Assembly: GCF_014636865.1 (NCBI RefSeq)
Contig: NZ_BMER01000003.1
Span: 434,215 to 498,214, forward strand
Direction: 5' to 3'
Source: Parapedobacter pyrenivorans
GTDB lineage: Bacteria > Bacteroidota > Bacteroidia > Sphingobacteriales > Sphingobacteriaceae
DNA length: 64,000 nucleotides
This document shows, in pieces, positions 56,308 to 64,000 of this stretch. The number at the start of each line of letters is the position of its first letter. The first letter of the stretch is position 1. Both the position numbers and the translations under genes were made by a program. The notes beneath the pieces were generated by a model. The model was given only the letters and a program-made list of their open reading frames with translations, was not told the origin of the DNA and made no database searches.

Positions 56308-57801
56308 TTACAACAGGGGTGCCAATAAGCGGCATATGGAATCCAGGCCACGCTTCCATCTCGGCCGCATCAACCAAGTATCCATCGTCATGCGGGCACT
56401 GTTCAGCTTATCCTCCTCAAATTGGGCGTTCAATTGCCTGCACAGCTCTTCATCATTGATAATGGCACTGACTTCGAAATTGATGTAAAAACTGCGAATA
56501 TCCAAATTGACAGTACCAATAAAGGCTAGCTTGCCATCTATACAAATGGTTTTGGCATGCATAAATCCTTTTTCGTACAGGTACACCGATACACCTCGGG
56601 CCAAAAGGGGTTTCAAGAACGAAAATGACGCATGCTGCACGAGAAACGAATCCGATTGCGCGGGCAGCATGAGCTCAACCGCTACACCCGAAGCCGCAGC
56701 CAACTGGAGTGCGGTCGTCAGCTCATCACTGGGAATGAAATAGGGAGTACAGAGTTGAATCGTTTTTTCTGCCTCAGCTATACCAATCAATATCGCCTCC
56801 ATGTTGAATGGCGCAGCCGAGCCCGGATCACTGAAAGCAAAACTCACCGATGCAACGCCCGCAGAAATGCGATCCGCCATATAAAAATAATCGCTTCCGA
56901 GATTAAAGGGGCTGCCGTCGGCAAGGTGCCAATTCATCCAAAACTGTGCTTGGAGTACATTCACTGCTTCACCTTCGATTTTTACTGCGGTATCTCGCCA
57001 AAACAACGACTGGTTGTCGCCATTAATATATCGATCGCTGACATTAATGCCGCCAACAAAAGCCGTATGCCCGTCGATAATGGCTATTTTTCGATGATTT
57101 CGATAATTACTATTGGCCAATGAAGTAAAGGTCACCGGCAAGAACGTGACAAACTCGATACCTGAAGCTGTAAAGCGCGCCTGTAGCCTGCTGAGTGCCG
57201 GCGATCCAAACGCGTCTCCAATAATCCGAACTACCACACCAGCCGATGCTTTTTCTTCAAGCAAATCGATCATTGAGTTCCCAATCCCGTCGAGCTCAAA
57301 AATATAATACTCCAGATGAATATGATGCTGCGCAGCTTCCATCGCGTGGATAAGCGCCGGAAACTTCTGCTCACCATTGATCAACAATGTGGTTTTATTA
57401 TGCAGTGACGGCGGAGAAACCCGTTGATTTTTGAGAAATACAAACACCCTGCTTAGTGGGCCGAGCGTCTGTCCTAACTCCTGTAGTTTATCATCCATGA
57501 TCGGACTCAGCTCATCCCAAATCCGAATCAATTGGATCCGTTTTTCACGGTCTTGAACCCTGAAAACCTTCACTTTTTTGAATTTCTGGCCAAACAGGTA
57601 GTAGATGATCACCCCCAGGATGGGCAGGAAGACAATAACCATAATCCATGCGATGGTCTTGGCAGGGTTACGGTTTTCTATTAAGATCGTTGCAATGACG
57701 GCGAGGTAGATCAGCAACAGCGGTACCCAGTACCATTGGTAAATAAACGTACCCAACTCCTGAAGCGTGTTCACGATGGCTATCGTACCCCCTATATGCA
57801 T
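56308..57801 (-). CDS. Cardiolipin synthase-like phospholipase D family protein
   Basis: A membrane-bound phosphatidyltransferase that probably makes cardiolipin from phosphatidylglycerol. The 497-residue product has two N-terminal membrane helices (WYWVPLLLIYLAVIATILIE; TIAWIMVIVFLPILGVIIYY) and two HKD motifs: H236/K238/D243 in NHRKIAIIDG and H415/K417/D422 in MHAKTICIDG. An in-frame TTG at 57807 could also start it. It is last in the four-gene operon, 8 bp after the ATP-grasp gene; a link between lipid synthesis and the peptide-type genes is unclear. Confidence 0.92.
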   Translation of the reverse strand: MHIGGTIAIVNTLQELGTFIYQWYWVPLLLIYLAVIATILIENRNPAKTIAWIMVIVFLPILGVIIYYLFGQKFKKVKVFRVQDREKRIQLIRIWDELSPIMDDKLQELGQTLGPLSRVFVFLKNQRVSPPSLHNKTTLLINGEQKFPALIHAMEAAQHHIHLEYYIFELDGIGNSMIDLLEEKASAGVVVRIIGDAFGSPALSRLQARFTASGIEFVTFLPVTFTSLANSNYRNHRKIAIIDGHTAFVGGINVSDRYINGDNQSLFWRDTAVKIEGEAVNVLQAQFWMNWHLADGSPFNLGSDYFYMADRISAGVASVSFAFSDPGSAAPFNMEAILIGIAEAEKTIQLCTPYFIPSDELTTALQLAAASGVAVELMLPAQSDSFLVQHASFSFLKPLLARGVSVYLYEKGFMHAKTICIDGKLAFIGTVNLDIRSFYINFEVSAIINDEELCRQLNAQFEEDKLNSARMTMDTWLMRPRWKRGLDSICRLLAPLL

Positions 57802-57809
57802 AACCAAAC

Positions 57810-58817
57810 TTAGTCATTCCGGGTCACATCTCCTACTTTTTTTTCTACCGCCGTAATCACGTCTTCCATAAAATCCACACCGTGAAATTCACTCGCATGT
57901 ATGAGCCCGCCCGGACTGAATACATTGATTTCCATCAACTTATCACCCACAATATCCAAGCCTACCAAAAACATCCCATCCTGCCGCAACAACGGCCCTA
58001 CCGTGTCTATGATCGCCTGCATTTCTTTATTCATGGTTGCCCGCTTGGCTTTGGCTCCCTGGTGGATGTTGCTCCGGATCTCCCCCGCCTGTTGTACACG
58101 TTGGATGGCGGCGACCTTACCGTCTTTGATGATGGGTTCCCCATCCATCAGAAAAAGGCGGATATCCCCCTTTTTCGCAGCCGGCAGGTATTCCTGCGCA
58201 ATGGCGAATCCATCCCGGCATATCGCCTCCACAATCTGTTTGCGATTCTTATCGTCTTTTTTATCGACAAGAAATACATTTTTCCCGCCCGATCCTTTCA
58301 ATGGCTTCAAAATGATCCGATGGTTTTGGGCACGATAAAATGCCTCCACATCAGCCATGTTACGGGTAATGACTGATTGGGGCCGTACAGATTCGGGGAA
58401 ATATTGCAAATACATTTTATTGGAAGCCTTTATCAGTCCGTCCGGGCTGTTTAACACCAATACCCCCTGTTGGCTGGCCAACTGTCCAAACAATACACCA
58501 GCATCCTGTGCCCAGGGGCGCTTTTCCATATCCGCAGCCGGATCATTACGCAGCCACAACACGTCCCAGTTTTTCGAGCTTGTCAGTTCTTTCTCCGTCT
58601 CAACCACCGCTTCCAGAAACGTATGCAACGAGCGAAACTCACGGTCTGGCACCTTGCGGCAATGCGCCCCAATCCTACCATCGGCTTGGTATACCAGATC
58701 CCCTACCCCGGCGTAGTAAACCGTGTGGCCGCGCTTATGCGCTTCATAGGCCAAGGCGGTAGTGGTATACCCCGCCGATTCTTTACGTACTTGATTGACA
58801 ACGAATGTGATAGTCAT
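57810..58817 (-). CDS. Glutathione synthase-like ATP-grasp ligase
   Basis: A 335-residue ATP-grasp enzyme that should join a carboxylate and an amine using ATP. Motifs are RIILKPLKGSGGKNVFLV, FAIAQEYLPAAKKGDIRLFL and the metal/substrate segment MEINVFSPGGLIHASEFHG, close to the EIN-SPxG pattern of GshB. No gamma-glutamylcysteine ligase is near, and the gene is locked to a QEGLA-peptidase and an FGase-family gene (8-14 bp gaps), so classic glutathione synthesis is doubtful. The family of paired TTL-type ligases is a tempting comparison. Confidence 0.86.
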   Translation of the reverse strand: MTITFVVNQVRKESAGYTTTALAYEAHKRGHTVYYAGVGDLVYQADGRIGAHCRKVPDREFRSLHTFLEAVVETEKELTSSKNWDVLWLRNDPAADMEKRPWAQDAGVLFGQLASQQGVLVLNSPDGLIKASNKMYLQYFPESVRPQSVITRNMADVEAFYRAQNHRIILKPLKGSGGKNVFLVDKKDDKNRKQIVEAICRDGFAIAQEYLPAAKKGDIRLFLMDGEPIIKDGKVAAIQRVQQAGEIRSNIHQGAKAKRATMNKEMQAIIDTVGPLLRQDGMFLVGLDIVGDKLMEINVFSPGGLIHASEFHGVDFMEDVITAVEKKVGDVTRND

Positions 58818-58825
58818 ATATTTTA

Positions 58826-60673
58826 CTAATTAATCATCTTAAAAACGCTACCGCTCTTTTTGATTTCATTGATTTTGGTGATGTAGGGCTCTTCCAAAAA
58901 CTTCGGCCGTATCGGCGATGGGCTCAATAGCTGCCGGTGCATCAGTTCCTCGATAATAGGGAGGTAATCCTGCCTGATCTTGCCGACCAGCAGCTGTGAA
59001 ATATCTTTACCCTGTTTGATATATTCGATTACATTCAATAGGCCCTTGAGGTACACGGCATCTTTCGTGAGTCCGCCGCCGCGGTAAACACGCATCGTGA
59101 TGTGAAAAGCGGCTTCGTGTTTAAATCCGTATTTATCGGTGAGGATATCAAATGTATCTGCAAAAGAATTCCCTGCCAGCATACTATGCACCACCACTAC
59201 GCGGGCAGCCAATATACGCATGCGTTGGTTGGTAAGTCCACCCGCCATATATTCACTAAGCACGGCCAGCCCTTCCTGCAGTTGCTCATACCCCGGCACC
59301 CCCACATAGAATAGCTTGAACGGCTGTGCCATACCATTGTAGTACGTGGCCACATGCGTGCCCACCTCATGCTGGAGCAAGGCAAATGCACGGTCCTTGG
59401 ATATGCGGTAACGGCTACTGATGTTGAGCGTACCGCGGGATACCATCACGCCCTCCACATCGTCTCGTACCCGTACCGCGGTAGACACGGCATCGTATTG
59501 CTGTTTCAGGTATTGCAACTCGACCTTAGCCAACGCCGCAAACGCATCGGCGTCGAGCATTTCGCGTTCCAAAGGAGGGTGTTGGGGCTCCGAAGCTACT
59601 AAAATGGCACGGGCAGTCTCCAGCAAGGTTTCCTCAATATTACCGAAAAGCTGCTGGCTGCTGTAGAGAAAATCCGGCTTTTCCCGATCACTCAGCATGT
59701 TGAGCATCCGATCCACTTCTTTCCTTTTGTCTCGGAAAAGGTACGCGATGGTAGGGTCGGAAATGTCCTCAATAGGAAGATTATACAACTTCCGTTTAAT
59801 GAGTTCGGGGTCTATGGGCATGGGCCGGTAGTGAAATACGGGGTTTTTACGAAATTTGCTCTTAGCGAAGCTTTTCCACGCCTCCTGCGCATTTATCGGT
59901 GTAACCAACAGCAGAAAATCAAACTGGTTGCTGTACTCCGCTAATTTCTCGTCGATTACCCCCACCCCCTCGTGCAACTCCGTAGTGCCCAGCATCTCAA
60001 AGTGTGCCGCACTGTACGACGTTTTCATCCGCACAAACTCAAAGAAGCTTTTTCGTAGCGCTTTTCCGAAACTCTCGCGCAATTCCCTCAAAAATAATGG
60101 AAAAGGGGTACCTGTTTGCTGGTTGATATAAATGGGGGTGATTTCAAGTCCAATAACGATAATTTCACTTTTCCGTGCTTCTTCTACATTGAACAGCGCA
60201 TCATAGTAAGGTGGCGAAGGCATCCGTTTATCTTTCTCCAGCTCAACCTCGATACCCGGCACCTGCGTGAGGTGTATATTCTGTAACTCCGACTGCAATT
60301 TCTCCGCAACGCTAAGCGCACTCTTTTGACTGATGTGGATCGAAAACGTGGGTGAATCCGCCCGATCCGACAACCAGACCTCCAAGAGCATAAATCCACC
60401 GAATTTATCCGCCATAGCGGCCGCAATTTCCCGGATGATCGGGGTCACCGCACATTCATCGGTATCTGAGGCGACCAGGTAAGCCGACTCGGTCTTGCCG
60501 AGGGTTGATGTAAATGCGTCTTCACCATTTGGCGGTACGCGGTACACGAGTAAATAAGGAACTGGCCTATCCATATGGAGTTGACCATCACAGGGTAACG
60601 TTACGTGCAACGGATTGCCTTTCCGTAACTTATCGAGTATGCGATTAATATGCTTCTTTGTATCAGTGGCCAT
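58826..60673 (-). CDS. QEGLA-motif metallopeptidase (DUF1704, tyrosine carboxypeptidase-like)
   Basis: A 615-residue protein of the family labelled flavohemoglobin expression-modulating QEGLA motif protein. It has the zinc motif HEVGTH (435-440) and the QEGLA motif (466-470, E467 the likely third ligand). These match the eukaryotic MATCAP family, which removes C-terminal tyrosine from tubulin. The N-terminal 300 residues are a separate domain of unknown role. It lies 14 bp after the FGase gene and 8 bp before the ATP-grasp gene. The flavohemoglobin name rests on a phenotype and not on the reaction. Confidence 0.88.
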   Translation of the reverse strand: MATDTKKHINRILDKLRKGNPLHVTLPCDGQLHMDRPVPYLLVYRVPPNGEDAFTSTLGKTESAYLVASDTDECAVTPIIREIAAAMADKFGGFMLLEVWLSDRADSPTFSIHISQKSALSVAEKLQSELQNIHLTQVPGIEVELEKDKRMPSPPYYDALFNVEEARKSEIIVIGLEITPIYINQQTGTPFPLFLRELRESFGKALRKSFFEFVRMKTSYSAAHFEMLGTTELHEGVGVIDEKLAEYSNQFDFLLLVTPINAQEAWKSFAKSKFRKNPVFHYRPMPIDPELIKRKLYNLPIEDISDPTIAYLFRDKRKEVDRMLNMLSDREKPDFLYSSQQLFGNIEETLLETARAILVASEPQHPPLEREMLDADAFAALAKVELQYLKQQYDAVSTAVRVRDDVEGVMVSRGTLNISSRYRISKDRAFALLQHEVGTHVATYYNGMAQPFKLFYVGVPGYEQLQEGLAVLSEYMAGGLTNQRMRILAARVVVVHSMLAGNSFADTFDILTDKYGFKHEAAFHITMRVYRGGGLTKDAVYLKGLLNVIEYIKQGKDISQLLVGKIRQDYLPIIEELMHRQLLSPSPIRPKFLEEPYITKINEIKKSGSVFKMIN

Positions 60674-60687
60674 GCAGATCAGCGGGT

Positions 60688-61464
60688 TTAAGCGACGTCA
60701 TCAAGTTTATCCAACAGAAAAGGGATACACCCCATTAGCATGGACCTGATCTGATCGAGGTGTTGCACATCCAACCTACCCGTCCACTCGTCCATAAATG
60801 TCTTTTTGAATTCCAACGACAATACACATCCATACTCGCCGTAATGTTGGTTTATCCATTCGGAAAATCCGCCACCTTTGAACTTCACGTTCTCCCGTGC
60901 ATCCAGTAACCGGCCATCGATGTGATGATGAGCCAAGAATCTGGTCATCGAATGACCGAATGGTTTCCACCGTTCTTGGTTGCAGCCGGTTCCCACATTG
61001 ATTTCGGGGTTTTCATTGCGGTCTGCCATTTCCATAGGATGTTCACGCCGGTGATTGTAACTGTGGATATCCAAGACCACAAACTTTCCAAACTCCGCGA
61101 TGGTCCATTCGAGCAATTTCGCCATGTCGGCATAGAAACGATCATACGCTTTCAGCAACTGCGCCACCATTTCTTCCGGCAACGCCGACCGCCAAACCGT
61201 CAATCCCCATGCATCTTCGGGCTTGCGGTAGATGGCCTGTTCCCGCCTACGGTTGAGATCCGTTTGAAACCGCGATGTATCCACCCGGATGCGGCTTACG
61301 GGCAGATCAACCAGGTAAGCGGTATAAGGATCCTCTTCGCGGAAACGCTCGTGCTCTTGCAAGTTCATGTAATCAACCAATGGGGGTGCCAGCAAATGAC
61401 CATCATGGATAGCAGTCGCAATGATGGGGCTTTTTGTACGGTGTATGTGATAGACCAATTCCAT
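60688..61464 (-). CDS. N-formylglutamate amidohydrolase family protein
   Basis: A 258-residue zinc hydrolase of the FGase family, which cleaves N-formyl-glutamate in one route of histidine breakdown. Seen motifs are IATAIHDGHLLAP, DLNRRREQAIY, VVLDIHSYNHRR and the late VLSLEFKKTFMDEWTG. The start MELVYHIHRTKSP at 61464 is preferred: upstream codons in the same frame lack the fold. hutH is 54 kb away, so the substrate here is more likely one tied to the ATP-grasp/QEGLA pair. First gene of the operon. Confidence 0.85.
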   Translation of the reverse strand: MELVYHIHRTKSPIIATAIHDGHLLAPPLVDYMNLQEHERFREEDPYTAYLVDLPVSRIRVDTSRFQTDLNRRREQAIYRKPEDAWGLTVWRSALPEEMVAQLLKAYDRFYADMAKLLEWTIAEFGKFVVLDIHSYNHRREHPMEMADRNENPEINVGTGCNQERWKPFGHSMTRFLAHHHIDGRLLDARENVKFKGGGFSEWINQHYGEYGCVLSLEFKKTFMDEWTGRLDVQHLDQIRSMLMGCIPFLLDKLDDVA

Positions 61465-61675
61465 TTTGCAATCAATAACACGGAGATGTGCCAAATGTTT
61501 GGACGCACAAAACTGAATGCCGATTCCCGATAACCGATGGCTGAATCCGACCGCCGACAAGCACGTTGGCATACAATCTGAAATTTGTTGGGTAACCGCA
61601 TGCTGTGGAGAACGCAGCATCCGCAACTAAATAAGCAGCAAACATTAAGTACTAAAGCAATAAAAACGATAAAAC
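61465..61675. other. Divergent region between the FGase operon and the RND operon
   Basis: About 210 bp without a convincing gene. CCAAATGTTTGG (61491-61502) is a 12-bp palindrome 26 bp upstream of the FGase start. No full TAnnTTTG promoter was found for either direction, so both promoters are undefined. Confidence 0.4.
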
Positions 61676-62848
61676 ATGAACACATCCATCAGATTTAACA
61701 CTAAAACACTAATATACATCATTTTATCCGCACCAATACTACTCTTTATTAGCAGTTGTTCCACAGGATCATCCAAAACAAATAACGACGAAAATAATGC
61801 GATTGCCTTGCCCGTGCAGCAAATAGACACCACCACGGCTGTTACCATAAAGGACTATCTGGGAACGATCGAAGGCAAAGTAAATGTAGAGATACGTCCA
61901 CAGGTTGAGGGCATTTTGGAAGAAATCTATGTAGATGAAGGCGCATTTGTCAAAGAAGGACAAAAACTTTTCAAAATCAATCCGCTACCTTATCAAGAGG
62001 AGTTGAATAATGCCCTCGCTAATGAAAATGTAGAGAAAGCAAAGCTTGAAAACGCCAAACTGGAAGTGGAACGGTTGAGGCCGCTAGTCGAAAACGATGT
62101 CATATCGGAGGTCCGCTTACGTACCGCCAAGTCCGATTTTGACGTTGCTAAGGCTTCGCTCGATCAAGCGTCGGCAGCCGTAGCCAGTGCCCGGATCAAC
62201 CTGGAGTTTACCACCATAAAGGCACCGGTCAGTGGTTTCATCGGTCTTATACCGAAGCGTATCGGAAACCTGGTCAGCGGAAGCGATCCACTTACCGAGC
62301 TTTCCGATATCAGTGAGGTGTATGTGTATTTTGCAATGAGCGAATCTGACTTCCTCTATTTCCGAAAAAAATACGGAAAGCAGGATTCTACCGCGCAAGT
62401 CACCGATACGATCCAGCTGATTCCCAACGTGTCACTCGTCATGGCCGATGGGACGGTATATCCCGAAACGGGCGTGGTTGACGCCATCAATGGCCAAGTA
62501 AACCGTACAACAGGAGCGATAAGCCTCCGCGCCACGTTCCCCAATAAAGATTTTGTGCTCCGCTCGGGCAATACGGGTACCATCAAGATGGAGGAACGCC
62601 AACCCGGCGTGATCACCGTTCCCCAGGTAGCAACCACGGAATTGCAGGACAAGGTTTTCGTCTATACCCTTTCAGCAGACAACAAAGTCAAGCAACAGGC
62701 CATCGAGGTAATCGGAAAAAGCGGCGATCAATACGTCGTCCAATCCGGAGTCAACGTGGGCGATCGGATCGCCCTTTCAGGGATGGACAAACTATCGGAC
62801 GGAATGGAAATCAAACCATTGAATGTTCCGGATACCTCGGCTAAATAA
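61676..62848 (+). CDS. RND efflux system periplasmic adaptor, lipoprotein
   Basis: The membrane-fusion subunit linking an RND pump to its outer-membrane channel. The 390-residue product has a lipoprotein signal (ILLFISSCST, C28), the biotinyl-like hairpin halves (VEIRPQVEGILEEIYVDEG; FTTIKAPVSGFIGLIPKRIG) around an alpha-hairpin, and the beta-barrel and membrane-proximal domains ending VGDRIALSGMDKLSDGMEI. AcrA/MexA type. The permease gene follows after 87 bp. Confidence 0.94.
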   Translation: MNTSIRFNTKTLIYIILSAPILLFISSCSTGSSKTNNDENNAIALPVQQIDTTTAVTIKDYLGTIEGKVNVEIRPQVEGILEEIYVDEGAFVKEGQKLFKINPLPYQEELNNALANENVEKAKLENAKLEVERLRPLVENDVISEVRLRTAKSDFDVAKASLDQASAAVASARINLEFTTIKAPVSGFIGLIPKRIGNLVSGSDPLTELSDISEVYVYFAMSESDFLYFRKKYGKQDSTAQVTDTIQLIPNVSLVMADGTVYPETGVVDAINGQVNRTTGAISLRATFPNKDFVLRSGNTGTIKMEERQPGVITVPQVATTELQDKVFVYTLSADNKVKQQAIEVIGKSGDQYVVQSGVNVGDRIALSGMDKLSDGMEIKPLNVPDTSAK

Positions 62849-62935
62849 AGCTGTCCAGTTTCAATTCCGTATTTAAATCATGCAGGTATGAGCCGCGCAT
62901 CTGGCTAACGCATACCAGCCATAGAACGACGTATA

Positions 62936-64000
62936 ATGCTAAAAACATTCATCAATAGACCCGTATTGGCCACCGTTATTTCGATCCTGCTTGTTATCCT
63001 CGGATTGGTATCGATGTGGCAATTGCCGATTACCCGATTTCCTGAAATCGCCCCACCCAGCGTAACCGTTTCGACCTCCTATCCGGGGGCCAACGCCGAA
63101 ACCGTAGCCGGAGCAGTACTCCTGCCCATAGAGGAAGCGATCAATGGCGTCCCCAATATGGCCTATATCCGCTCATCAGCCACCAACTCGGGCTCCGGTA
63201 ACGTCACCGTGTTCTTCAAAACAGGCACAGATCCCAATCAGGCATCGGTAAACGTGCAGACGCGTGTCTCCAAAGCAAATGCCCGTATTCCCGCTGAAGT
63301 GATCGAATCGGGCATTACCGTGGAGCCCCGTCAAAGTGGGATTATCATGACCATCAATATTTTCAGCGACCATCCGGATACCCTCTATGATGAGACATTC
63401 CTGCAAGCCTATGCACAGATCAACCTCATGCGTGAACTCTCCCGCGTAGATGGTGTTGGTGAAGTGCGGCGCGTAGGCGCGCGTGACTATTCCATCCGTA
63501 CCTGGCTCAATCCGGAAAAAATGGCGGCCTACGGATTGATTCCCCAAGATATACGGGATGCCATCCGCGATCAAAATTTTGAAATCGCACCAGGAAAATT
63601 CGGTGAAACATCCGATGAGGCCTTCGAAACCATCCTGCGGCACAAGGGTAGGTTTACCCTGCCCGAAGAATTCGAACAGATCGTGATCAAAACTAATGAG
63701 GACGGATCCGTGCTTTACCTCAAAGACATTGCCCGTACCGAACTCGGTGCCACCAACCTGGGTAGCGACAACAAGGTAAACGGGTATCCGGGCCTTACCT
63801 TGAATATTCTTCAAACCAGCGGCTCCAACGCCCGAGAAATCGACATTCAGATACGCGATGTATTGGAGCGACTGGCTGCGCACTTTCCAGATCACGTCCA
63901 GTACGAAATATCCTATAGCGTACGTGATCAAATCGACGAGTCGATCAGCCAAGTACAACATACCATCTTTGAGGCCTTTATATTGGTCTTTATTATCGTA
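62936..64000 (+). CDS. RND efflux permease (AcrB-like), truncated by the window edge
   Basis: The first 355 residues of an inner-membrane hydrophobe/amphiphile exporter. The reading frame is open from ATG 62936 to the last base. The opening MLKTFINRPVLATVISILLV is the family first membrane helix, followed by LPITRFPEIAPPSVTVST, YPGANAETV, NVQTRVSKANARIPAEV and the PN1-PC2 style ILQTSGSNAREI. The window ends at the start of the second membrane segment (ILVFIIV). It is the partner of the adaptor upstream. An outer-membrane factor may follow outside the window. Confidence 0.95.
   Translation, partial: MLKTFINRPVLATVISILLVILGLVSMWQLPITRFPEIAPPSVTVSTSYPGANAETVAGAVLLPIEEAINGVPNMAYIRSSATNSGSGNVTVFFKTGTDPNQASVNVQTRVSKANARIPAEVIESGITVEPRQSGIIMTINIFSDHPDTLYDETFLQAYAQINLMRELSRVDGVGEVRRVGARDYSIRTWLNPEKMAAYGLIPQDIRDAIRDQNFEIAPGKFGETSDEAFETILRHKGRFTLPEEFEQIVIKTNEDGSVLYLKDIARTELGATNLGSDNKVNGYPGLTLNILQTSGSNAREIDIQIRDVLERLAAHFPDHVQYEISYSVRDQIDESISQVQHTIFEAFILVFIIV

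Noticed and set aside
57810-58817. Plain glutathione synthase as a firm call
   Set aside because: The ATP-grasp motifs fit, but no gshA is near and the operon partners suggest another substrate, so only the family is asserted.
63176-63961. A 261-codon minus-strand frame near the right edge
   Set aside because: It is antisense to the RND permease, whose frame is open from 62936 to the window end with clear AcrB motifs.

Overview
The window reads as a chromosomal segment of a Bacteroidota bacterium, most likely family Sphingobacteriaceae (Parapedobacter/Pedobacter-like; genus is inference). The evidence is phylum-specific genes (SusC/SusD pair, PorT-type T9SS protein next to ubiE, DUF4290, Bacteroidota-type AMP nucleosidase, MurA with Asp in place of the catalytic Cys) and promoters of the phylum type (-7 TAnnTTTG, sometimes with a -33 TTG-like element about 20 bp upstream). 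No tRNA, rRNA, CRISPR array, transposase or phage gene was seen. Coding density is high and most of the segment is ordinary chromosome.

Layout. 1-8.7 kb: dprA, the SRP RNA, accD, an M23 peptidase, a MerR regulator, fbp, a phosphoesterase, trmN6, hutH and an orphan response regulator. 8.8-17.4 kb: alaS with an overlapping thioredoxin-like lipoprotein gene; a divergent SatD-DUF3307 pair preceded by a striking array of palindromes; an OmpA-type protein; a DEAD-box helicase. 17.5-29.5 kb: a hexuronate-linked SusC/SusD locus (susC, susD, Gfo/Idh oxidoreductase, DUF6807 lipoprotein, uxaC, exuT) with a divergent LacI regulator and several candidate operators. 29.5-44.4 kb: an ABC-F protein, holA, an HsdR-N-like small nuclease, clpP-clpX, AMP nucleosidase, cystathionine beta-synthase, YceI lipoprotein, then uvrD/DUF4290/murA and dnaB. 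44.4-56.2 kb: ubiE-porT, an SDR, an M61 peptidase, small outer-membrane proteins, an acyl-CoA synthetase, a BrkB protein, dinB, and a large macroglobulin-like protein with a TonB-plug-like domain. 56.3-61.5 kb: a tight four-gene operon (N-formylglutamate amidohydrolase family, QEGLA-motif metallopeptidase, glutathione-synthase-like ATP-grasp, phospholipase-D-type synthase). 61.7 kb to the end: an RND efflux adaptor and a truncated RND permease.

The two most interesting units are (1) the FGase/QEGLA/ATP-grasp operon, where a peptide-bond-forming ATP-grasp enzyme sits with a peptidase related to tubulin tyrosine carboxypeptidases, suggesting a bacterial ligation/removal cycle, and (2) the SatD-DUF3307 pair, where a protein with class III cyclase-like motifs and a C-terminal helix-turn-helix lies downstream of 3.5 copies of a TATCTG-N8-CAGATA palindrome at an exact 28-bp pitch that reaches into its promoter. 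All family calls are from motif recognition by eye; no database search was run.
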